DNA of 11,012 bases from Actinomycetes bacterium (GTDB taxonomy: Bacteria; Actinomycetota; Acidimicrobiia; Acidimicrobiales; Acidimicrobiaceae). Position numbers and translations under genes: made by a program. The notes beneath the pieces were generated by a model. That model did no database searches and was not told the origin of the DNA. It was given only the letters and a program-made list of their open reading frames with translations. Shown here in pieces: positions 5,386 to 11,012 of the stretch. The first letter of the stretch is position 1, and the number at the start of each line of letters is the position of its first letter. Where the stretch lies: the NCBI GenBank assembly GCA_021833085.1, contig JAKBGL010000025.1, positions 1-11,012 on the forward strand, in the 5' to 3' direction.

Positions 5386-7392
5386 ATGACCATGGATCGC
5401 TTTAACCATTTGACGACGTCGCAAAGAGCCGCCATCGACGAAGAAAACCCTACGGTAGCGATCGTTGCACCGGCAGGCTCCGGCAAGACAACGGTTCTTA
5501 CGCACAGGATCGCCCGTCGTATCGAATCCAAAGAGACCCCTCCAAATAAAGTCGTCGCTCTTTCTTTCACCCGAGCGGCAGCCTATCAGATAGGAGAACG
5601 AGTCTCTCAGCTCATAGATACAACTCCAATTAATGTTGGAACCTTTCACTCTATCGCGCTATCAACTATAAAGCGGTTTGCGGAGTTCGAACAACGTAGC
5701 GTCCCATCGATCGTACCTGACACGAAACTGATTTTGAAAGAGCTCCTAGATCAAGCTCCACCGTCCCAGAAACAGGCGCTGCATTACGCAAGCAGTGCGA
5801 GCAAAATTACGGCTGTCAAAAAGGTTTCCACCGAGATCTCCTGGGCAAAGAGCTGTACTTTGGATCCGCAAAAGTACGTTGATGTTGCATCTTCTCTAAG
5901 GCAAGTCACCCAAGAGCAAGCTGAGGTCGTATCGAAAATATACAGCAGTTACGAGTCGTATAAGCAGCGTCATCGGCTCATCGATGTAGACGACCTTATC
6001 ACGTTAGCAGCTACACAGTTACATCAAGACAAGGCGTTCGCCGAAGTTGAGCGGTTTTTGTTTCGGCACTTCTACGTCGACGAGTTTCAAGACGCTAACC
6101 GATCTCAGATAGAACTCCTTCTTGCCTACCTGGGAGATAGCAGAGATATCAGCGTCGTAGGCGATCCAAGTCAATCTATCTATGGCTGGAACGGAGCCAT
6201 AGAGTCCAATATGTCTGACTTCATCGATACATTCCCTGAAGCAACGGTTATCGTTCTCTCTGACAACTTCCGCTGCCTACCCGAGATAGTCTTTGCTGCT
6301 TCAAAGATCATGCCTACGGTAGCCGATGAACGCGTACGCTACCAGGTCAGACCAACAAGACCCTCTACTTCAACTGGTGTTGTTACATTTCACCAGCTAC
6401 AAGACGATAGAGAGGAAGCTCTCGTATGTGCCCGAACTATCAACTCTTTCCATGAAAAAAGCGTCTCATACAACGCCATGGCGGTGCTCGCTCGCACCAA
6501 TGCTCAGCTACAGATAGTCGACGAGATTTTTAGGTCCCTGAGAGTTCCCACCAAGAGCCCAGGTAGTACAAACAACCTATTTAGCAAGTATCTAAGGTTC
6601 TTGACCAAGAACTGGACAGCCGAGGAACTGCAAAGGCGAGTAGCCACGCTGTTAGCTCTACTATCAGAGTCTCAAGGATCTCCCTTTATTACACCGAACA
6701 CACCCCCTGGCGGTCTTCTCCAGGCACTCCTGCGACTGAGGCGTGTCCAACCTGAGATTAGTGTCGCAGAGACGATCGAAATCATAGACAAAGTAAGGGA
6801 GTCAAACGGCGAAGACGGCGCAGTCACGCTCACTACCTTTCACGGCGCTAAAGGTCTTGAGTGGTATCATGTTCATCTAATCGGAGTAGATCGCGATAAG
6901 GTACCAAATCCCAAATCAAGGCGGCCCGAGGACCTGACAGAGGAGCAAAGACTCCTATACGTAGCTATGACTCGCGCAAGCGACTCTCTTCATATCTCTT
7001 TCGCGGGTCGTGGTAGGCTAGAAACACCACCTTGGTCGAGCCTCTTGGACCCCTTAGAAGAGCAGATACGTGGTAGATCCTCCGATGCAACACCAACGAG
7101 AGCAAGAAAATCGCTATCGCTAAAAGGCTCATATCCTTTCGATATGAGCGAGAGAGCTTACAGAGACGTAATGTCTAAAATTAATTCATATAGAGCTCAA
7201 GAGGCACAACGCCGAGGCCTGCTCCCAGAGGAGTTCATTAGCAACTCCGAAGTTAGACTCTTCGCCAAGAACGTTCTAGAGGGTTCATCTAAACCGATAC
7301 CAACTAGCTCGAGCTACCTGTCAGAGACAGCATACGGCGAGCTTCTTGAGTTCCTTGAAGAGTTAAAAGCTCCAAACCACTTCAGTAAGTAG
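5386..7392 (+). CDS. UvrD/PcrA-family SF1A ATP-dependent DNA helicase (UvrD2-like)
   Basis: A 668-residue superfamily 1A helicase with all core motifs: Q-motif Gln13, Walker A APAGSGKTT (28-36), motif Ia ALSFTRAAA (58-66), TFHSIA (86-91), Walker B/DExx VDEFQD (231-236), motif III VGDPSQSIYGWNGA (258-271), motif IV SDNFR (292-296), motif V TTFHGAKGLEW (483-493) and motif VI EEQRLLYVAMTRA (519-531). It should unwind 3'-5' in DNA repair or recombination. Residues about 590-632, including AQRRGLLPEEFISNSEVRLFAKN, look like an HRDC domain, the arrangement of actinobacterial UvrD2. It is a little short for the family, and the region between motifs IV and V (about 380-475) is compact. The gene starts 21 bp after the radical SAM stop, so it is probably co-transcribed. 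A second in-frame ATG at 5392, with GGAT 7 nt upstream, is an equally good start. It ends 3 bp from the convergent ferredoxin gene, with no hairpin between. Confidence 0.94.
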   Translation: MTMDRFNHLTTSQRAAIDEENPTVAIVAPAGSGKTTVLTHRIARRIESKETPPNKVVALSFTRAAAYQIGERVSQLIDTTPINVGTFHSIALSTIKRFAEFEQRSVPSIVPDTKLILKELLDQAPPSQKQALHYASSASKITAVKKVSTEISWAKSCTLDPQKYVDVASSLRQVTQEQAEVVSKIYSSYESYKQRHRLIDVDDLITLAATQLHQDKAFAEVERFLFRHFYVDEFQDANRSQIELLLAYLGDSRDISVVGDPSQSIYGWNGAIESNMSDFIDTFPEATVIVLSDNFRCLPEIVFAASKIMPTVADERVRYQVRPTRPSTSTGVVTFHQLQDDREEALVCARTINSFHEKSVSYNAMAVLARTNAQLQIVDEIFRSLRVPTKSPGSTNNLFSKYLRFLTKNWTAEELQRRVATLLALLSESQGSPFITPNTPPGGLLQALLRLRRVQPEISVAETIEIIDKVRESNGEDGAVTLTTFHGAKGLEWYHVHLIGVDRDKVPNPKSRRPEDLTEEQRLLYVAMTRASDSLHISFAGRGRLETPPWSSLLDPLEEQIRGRSSDATPTRARKSLSLKGSYPFDMSERAYRDVMSKINSYRAQEAQRRGLLPEEFISNSEVRLFAKNVLEGSSKPIPTSSSYLSETAYGELLEFLEELKAPNHFSK

Positions 7393-7395
7393 GTT

Positions 7396-7641
7396 CTACT
7401 CATTTCTAATCTTATTCAACCGAAAAGCCAGCTTCGGACAAAGCTTTACAGCCCGATAGGCAAGTTCTAGGTGCTCTTCATCTATGCACCTATCTTTTAT
7501 GATCGGATACCCCCAGTCGTCAAAGATCAAGTTGGCGGGAAGCAGTTCAACACAGTATCCATAGCCGTCACAAACGGTCGGGTCAATCACGAGTTGATAC
7601 TCCAACTTTACAACTCTTTTCCCTTTTGCCTTAGATGCCAT
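7396..7641 (-). CDS. Single-cluster ferredoxin with three-cysteine (3Fe-4S-like) site
   Basis: An 81-residue ferredoxin from ATG 7641. The cluster motif is Cys24-DGYGY-Cys30 followed by Cys68-Pro69 (KLCPKLAF). The middle position of the usual CxxCxxC box is Tyr27, as in the [3Fe-4S] and variant [4Fe-4S] ferredoxins of Actinobacteria that often serve cytochromes P450. An additional Cys52 lies in the region between. The fold pattern is normal: VVKLEYQLVIDPTVCDGYGYC, then DDWGYPII, then AYRAVKLCP. It is the last gene of the minus-strand redox operon, and its ATG overlaps the end of the NuoF-like gene by 11 bp, so translation is probably coupled. An upstream in-frame TTG at 7683 would add 14 residues lying wholly within the NuoF-like gene; the ATG fits the family length better. 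Likely role: electron shuttle to or from the NuoF-like protein. Confidence 0.9.
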   Translation of the reverse strand: MASKAKGKRVVKLEYQLVIDPTVCDGYGYCVELLPANLIFDDWGYPIIKDRCIDEEHLELAYRAVKLCPKLAFRLNKIRNE

Positions 7642-8989
7642 GAGAGTCGATACCTCGATCGAAGTTTCGATGTAGCCCCTCAAACTGCCTTAGGTACGGC
7701 CGTTGACAGGCTCCGCTTTGGTGCGCTCTAATCTCCTCCGGAGCCACCTTGGAGAACGACTCCACAAGGTCACAGACACTATCTGGGAGGGCACAGCCTC
7801 CGCGCCCTCGAATCTGTGTCGTCCAACGAAGTATCTTCTCGAAATCGCCATCTCCACCTAGTACGACTCTCTCTAGTTCGTCCGCCACCTGAGGAAGACC
7901 CTTTTTGCACGGCCCGCACTGCCCAGCACTTTGAAGGCTAAGCCACCGACTGACGAACGCAACCTCACCCCCTAGGCATCCGTGTCGATCTATCTCAACG
8001 ATGAGACCAGCGCCAAATCCTACTCCGTGAGCATTCTTTGGAACCTTCAAAGGGACTCGTAAACGCGGATCGATAGAGCGAAAAAACCTCCCAAAGTAAC
8101 CGCCAACTAGATAGACAGAGGAGTCACTGATCGGAGCTCTCAAGGACTCAAGAATGTCGGAGACACTATTTAATGGATCAGAGTCAACGATGTAACTCTC
8201 ACCAGTCTTTAAGTGCACGGTCCCCAGGTGGCTGAGTAAAGAGTTCTCGCCAGGAGGGCCAGCAGAGACCTCAATACGGCGGGCTTGAGCGAGTCGGGCA
8301 TAGGTCTCCGCATTGGAAAGTAAGGTTGGGCGATCTCTTACGCCAGATACAGAGACTCTTGGTGGTTGCATCCTCGGCAGTGGCCTACTCGCTCCATTGA
8401 CCGCAGCCACTACAGAGGTCTCCTGTCCGGAGACTAAAGCAGGGGGTGTCAATACGACCTGAATCTTCACTCGAGCAGCGTCACTAAAGCGCCTCACCGC
8501 GTCCACTAGTTCCGGTGAACCACCGGTATCGGCGTGAGTTACAAGATATATCGAGGGGCTATTCAGTGCCCGAGCACATAGCACCGCTCCTTCGAGCATC
8601 AGATCAAGGTAGTAAGTGAGTAAGAAGCGATCCTTAAATGACAGCGGTTCTGACTCGGTGGCGTTTACCACGACACTTGGTCGAATCAGCCTCGAAGAAC
8701 TCTCTGCAACAGCGGTAAGTTTCTGTGCAAAGGGAAACCCTGCTCCACCACGTCCTTTTAGATCCCATCTCTTTGCAACTCCGACGATCTCCGCCAAAGG
8801 ACCCCTAACTCCGAGAGGTGCAGAGGATCGAGCGACCTCATCTAGCTTTAAACTCACGCCGGGCTTGAAGGCTTGAGATCTCCTTGCAAAAGGAAAGTTG
8901 CCACAGCTCGTACCGTTCCGATTTAAAAGCACGTACGGAAATCTCAACGTTCTCTCATGTTCAACGAACTCAGTTTTCATTTTCAGCAC
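7631..8989 (-). CDS. NuoF-like NADH-dehydrogenase flavin/Fe-S protein (complex I 51-kDa-like, SLBB)
   Basis: A 452-residue relative of NuoF and other 51-kDa flavoproteins. Motifs in order: the FMN/NADH loop GRGGAGFPFAQK (79-90), NATESEPLSFKDR (109-121, equivalent to NuoF NGDESEP), GQETSVVAAVNG (188-199), RPTLLSNAETYARL (220-233), an SLBB-like segment around LKTGESYIVDSD (260-271), then the Fe-S region SAGQCGPCKKG (354-364) with RGGCALPD (396-403). NuoF has SCGxCxPCR here, so the first ligand is Ala355 and only Cys358, Cys361 and Cys399 remain; I recall this SAGQCGPC form as usual in a stand-alone actinobacterial subfamily. It should oxidise NAD(P)H with FMN and pass electrons to its Fe-S site and then to the ferredoxin or the cytochrome b neighbour. 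No NuoE or NuoG partner is present. GTG 8989 and ATG 8980 are both possible starts; neither has a good ribosome site. Confidence 0.9.
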   Translation of the reverse strand: MLKMKTEFVEHERTLRFPYVLLNRNGTSCGNFPFARRSQAFKPGVSLKLDEVARSSAPLGVRGPLAEIVGVAKRWDLKGRGGAGFPFAQKLTAVAESSSRLIRPSVVVNATESEPLSFKDRFLLTYYLDLMLEGAVLCARALNSPSIYLVTHADTGGSPELVDAVRRFSDAARVKIQVVLTPPALVSGQETSVVAAVNGASRPLPRMQPPRVSVSGVRDRPTLLSNAETYARLAQARRIEVSAGPPGENSLLSHLGTVHLKTGESYIVDSDPLNSVSDILESLRAPISDSSVYLVGGYFGRFFRSIDPRLRVPLKVPKNAHGVGFGAGLIVEIDRHGCLGGEVAFVSRWLSLQSAGQCGPCKKGLPQVADELERVVLGGDGDFEKILRWTTQIRGRGGCALPDSVCDLVESFSKVAPEEIRAHQSGACQRPYLRQFEGLHRNFDRGIDSHGI

Positions 8990-9032
8990 TTTCTTTGCGT
9001 GGGCGTGTGGCCATTAGGGTGTACAACTCTGT

Positions 9033-9758
9033 TCACTCGCCCGCCTCTTTTTCACTAGGAAGAGAGTTCGTCTTGACGTGAGCAGGGATAGTAGTCGATA
9101 CAAAGTGCTTGGACCAACTCGCCTTCGCTGGCCCCAATAGTGTCCAAAGGAGCAATAAAAACGGGGCGAACAAGGTTAATGCATATGCCGAGAACCTCAG
9201 TAACGATCTCTCTATACCCGAGTCCAATATACGAACCCAAACACTTATCAGTACTGCCACTAGACAGATCCCATAGATTACAAGCGCAAAACTGTAGTGT
9301 GAGTCTGTCCCTGTACCAAGTCCATGAACTATCGCAAGCAACCATATTGGATACGACAAAAAGTGTAGTGTCTTCCAGGTTCTTTGTTTGAGACGGTCTC
9401 TGAGTAAAGAGGTTATAAGAACCGTTAACAAAAGATCGAAAGCAGTAACCCCAAGTCCTAGATACAACGGTCTGTAGGTACGACCAAACGGGTCAAAAGC
9501 CGTCGTCCATCCCAGTTTGGTAAATGGATCGACAACGGCAGTAAAGATATGTATCGCTAAAAGTACAAGGGCAAATAAGGCAACAGAACGATGAAGTTCG
9601 GCAAAGTAAACACGCGGGACTTTTCCGACCTTCACCTTCTGGGCCGACGAGACACCTAGAACTACCGTCATGGTGAGAAGGAGAAGAGCTATAAAACCTG
9701 ATGAACGAGTTACGTACCACATTATCTGAGTACCAAGGACCGATAGTATCAAGGCCAC
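9033..9758 (-). CDS. Ferric-reductase-like transmembrane diheme cytochrome b protein
   Basis: A 241-residue membrane protein with six predicted helices at about 12-36, 56-77, 97-119, 128-149, 155-176 and 188-209. The opening MWYVTRSSGFIALLLLT is typical of the ferric-reductase-like transmembrane domain. Two helices carry histidine pairs spaced for two b hemes: His56 and His70 (13 residues between) in helix 2, and His132 and His145 (12 between) in helix 4. The chain ends after helix 6 with about 30 polar residues: there is no FAD/NAD-binding module as in Nox/Fre reductases and no FMN-binding domain, so electrons must come from another protein, probably the NuoF-like subunit or the ferredoxin. 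The GTG start overlaps the ApbE-like gene end by 10 bp and has GGGGGTG just upstream; ATG 9722 is an alternative. The next gene, NuoF-like, begins 43 bp downstream. Confidence 0.88.
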   Translation of the reverse strand: MALILSVLGTQIMWYVTRSSGFIALLLLTMTVVLGVSSAQKVKVGKVPRVYFAELHRSVALFALVLLAIHIFTAVVDPFTKLGWTTAFDPFGRTYRPLYLGLGVTAFDLLLTVLITSLLRDRLKQRTWKTLHFLSYPIWLLAIVHGLGTGTDSHYSFALVIYGICLVAVLISVWVRILDSGIERSLLRFSAYALTLFAPFLLLLWTLLGPAKASWSKHFVSTTIPAHVKTNSLPSEKEAGE

Positions 9759-10657
9759 TTCACCCCCGTAGCGAAGCCACCCACAAAAGTCGCGGAGTCA
9801 TTCACCATAAGACGAGCGCTATAACCCAAGTTATCGATCGCCAAACTCGCCATCTCAACATCGATAAGTGACATCAAAGATAAAACGTTGCACATGCCAG
9901 TGCTTCGCCCCATGACAGTTGCGACGTCGGCTCCTTTTGAACTTGGACGCAGCGTTCTTGGATCAAAGATGTGGTGCGTGATCTCGCCGTCGCGATAGCA
10001 CACCTGCCTGGTGGTCTTGGTTGAAGTAGCGACTCCGCCTTGGCTCACATACACTACATCATCGCCTCTTTGATAAAGGCTTCTGCCATCTTTTGGAATA
10101 GCTATCGGAAAGTACGTACCCATCGATGTTGAAGACACGGAGATATCGCCTCCTAAGCCGACCAACACATCACTTTGGAACTCGACCGCTAGTTCATTGG
10201 CACAGCGTTCGGCCCAGTACGCCTTACCCAGAGAGTGGAGATCCACCAACGTACCCCGTCCAAGACGAACGAATTTAGGAGTATGCGAAAGCTCAATATG
10301 CCCGTATAAATCAACACTTTCCAAATCCGACATCTCGTACTCTTTCGCCAGGACTCCCCCTTTTCCCACATCTACTAGACCACTGCTGATCTGCTTGGCC
10401 TCTTCAGCCTTAGACAACAACCACCACAGCGACTCCGATACTTCGAAACTCGCCTCTGTGTCATCAGCCAAAGTTGCTTCGTAAAGTCTCCTAACCTCAG
10501 AGTCTGGTCGGTAACAAGATGCGATCTCATCTAGGCGTCTTACTTTCTGGATCAGCGAATCGCGCACTAGATCCAGATCAACATCTGACATACATGCTAA
10601 GTCAATGTACGTTCCAAGAGCATTAAATCTCACTGCCTGCAACTGTCGTACGTCCAT
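9749..10657 (-). CDS. apbE: ApbE-like FAD:protein FMN transferase
   Basis: About 302 residues from ATG 10657; an in-frame ATG at 10726 would add 23 residues of no clear family match. ApbE motifs in order: RFNALGTYIDL (10-20, the A-M-G-T site), CYRPDSEVRRL (48-58), DLHSLGKAYWAERC (139-152, equivalent to DLGGIAKGYAVD), LVGLGGDI (165-172), GGVATS (207-212), HHIFDPRTLRP (228-238) and STGMCNVLSLMS (252-263). In the last block the metal-binding Asp of the usual A-D-A triad appears as Asn257. The enzyme class hydrolyses FAD and attaches FMN to a Ser/Thr of a D-G-x-S/T-G-A-T-type acceptor. No signal peptide or lipobox is seen, so this form is cytoplasmic or inner-face. It is the first gene of the redox operon, overlapping the cytochrome b gene by 10 bp. 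No acceptor protein is visible in the window. No strong ribosome site precedes either start. Confidence 0.88.
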   Translation of the reverse strand: MDVRQLQAVRFNALGTYIDLACMSDVDLDLVRDSLIQKVRRLDEIASCYRPDSEVRRLYEATLADDTEASFEVSESLWWLLSKAEEAKQISSGLVDVGKGGVLAKEYEMSDLESVDLYGHIELSHTPKFVRLGRGTLVDLHSLGKAYWAERCANELAVEFQSDVLVGLGGDISVSSTSMGTYFPIAIPKDGRSLYQRGDDVVYVSQGGVATSTKTTRQVCYRDGEITHHIFDPRTLRPSSKGADVATVMGRSTGMCNVLSLMSLIDVEMASLAIDNLGYSARLMVNDSATFVGGFATGVKWP

Positions 10658-10821
10658 AACTTGGTTTAGCCGCCACCTCGAAACATACTGTTTGTTACAG
10701 TCTGCCAAGCAAAGTTGAGAATACATCTTTAACTAACTAAGTATTCGGTACAGTCGTTACGAAAATAAACAAAGTTTAGTAATTCGCCACATTAATCTTC
10801 AACATAACTGTAAAAGTAGGG

Positions 10822-10835
10822 GTCGCGATAGCGAC
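10822..10835 (-). terminator. Weak hairpin downstream of the exonuclease III gene
   Basis: GTCGC-GATA-GCGAC gives a 5-bp GC-rich stem with a 4-nt loop, 14 bp after the exonuclease III stop on the minus strand. CCCTACTTTTAC follows, so a T run begins six bases after the stem. It may be a weak intrinsic terminator. The rest of the spacer down to the apbE start (about 10658-10821) is AT-rich and should contain the redox-operon promoter; I found no clear -35/-10 pair or known operator in it. Confidence 0.35.
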
Positions 10836-10848
10836 AGGATGCCCAAAC

Positions 10849-11012
10849 CTATAGATCGCTAATCTCGACAACCAATGGAGCATGATCTGACGGTTTTCCA
10901 AACGCAGACACCTTTCGAGCGTCTCGGTCAACGTAAGCGCTCCGCGCCTTTCCCGCCAAGCCTGTCGAAAACAGTGCAAGATCAATGCGCATACCCTCAC
11001 CCTTATGGAAAG
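10849..11012 (-). CDS. xth: Exodeoxyribonuclease III / AP endonuclease (3' part only)
   Basis: The last 54 codons are present; the 5' part lies off the right edge. The translated tail reads FHKGEGMRIDLALFSTGLAG, a basic segment AYVDRDARK, then FGKPSDHAPLVVEISDL and a TAG stop. GMRIDL and the terminal PSDHAP block are the conserved C-terminal active-site motifs of the exonuclease III/endonuclease-exonuclease-phosphatase superfamily; the Asp-His of SDHAP is the catalytic pair that polarises the attacking water. The enzyme works in base-excision repair at abasic sites and 3' blocks. The gene points toward the apbE operon and is separated from it by 120 to 190 bp, with a weak hairpin between, so read-through into the redox operon is possible. 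Confidence 0.88.
   Translation of the reverse strand, partial: FHKGEGMRIDLALFSTGLAGKARSAYVDRDARKVSAFGKPSDHAPLVVEISDL

Noticed and set aside
5116..5649. 177-codon minus-strand open frame across the end of the radical SAM gene and the start of the helicase gene
   Set aside because: It is antisense to two clear protein families, has no ribosome site, and its translation is rich in Arg, Cys and Ser with no recognisable motif.
8990..9032. Possible small gene (14 codons) between the cytochrome b and NuoF-like genes
   Set aside because: Too short, overlaps the NuoF-like start, and has no ribosome site or recognisable content.
9055..9345. 96-codon minus-strand open frame inside the cytochrome b gene
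   Set aside because: Overlapping frame of a gene with clear membrane helices and heme histidines; no membrane or domain features of its own.
10776..11000. 74-codon minus-strand open frame at the right edge
   Set aside because: It is out of frame with the exonuclease III tail, which shows conserved GMRIDL and PSDHAP motifs in a neighbouring frame; the real frame ends at 10849.

Overview
The window looks like chromosomal DNA of an actinobacterium with a balanced (roughly half GC) base composition. The clues are a pilin typical of Actinobacteria, an NfuA-type Fe-S scaffold, a UvrD2-like helicase with an HRDC-like tail, and a NuoF-like protein carrying the SAGQCGPC signature that I associate with actinobacterial proteins. 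An acidophilic iron-oxidising Acidimicrobiia relative would fit the composition and redox content, but that is inference. There are no insertion sequences, CRISPR arrays, tRNAs or rRNAs.

Layout. Positions 1-166 (minus) hold the 5' end of a type IV pilin gene with its leader. Positions 374-1156 (plus) encode a HCxxGKDRTG tyrosine/serine phosphatase, and 1288-1836 (plus) a cytoplasmic YceI-family lipocalin-like protein. A 16-bp perfect hairpin separates yceI from the convergent nfuA-like gene (1944-2564, minus). Divergent from nfuA is a plus-strand run: an ATP-grasp carboxylate-amine ligase (2622-3839), a radical SAM protein with a CCAEP tail (3982-5364) and a UvrD-family helicase 21 bp behind it (5386-7392). 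Convergent to these, on the minus strand, is a tightly packed redox operon read from about 10.7 kb down to 7.4 kb: an ApbE-like flavin transferase, a six-helix ferric-reductase-like cytochrome b, a NuoF-like flavin/Fe-S protein and a three-cysteine ferredoxin. The window ends in the 3' part of an exonuclease III gene (minus).

How the genes work together. The redox operon has overlapping ends (10 bp and 11 bp) and reads as one electron-transfer unit: NAD(P)H to NuoF-like FMN/Fe-S, exchange with the ferredoxin, and a membrane diheme b protein, with ApbE to attach FMN to a partner. No FMN-acceptor protein with a flavinylation motif is visible here, so the terminal acceptor is missing or encoded elsewhere.

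The most unusual part is the ATP-grasp plus CCAEP-tail radical SAM pair. Nothing nearby identifies its substrate. I recall a named radical SAM family whose tail is CUAEP (selenocysteine) or CCAEP; this member uses two ordinary cysteine codons. The pair is the best candidate in the window for an undescribed modification or ligation pathway.
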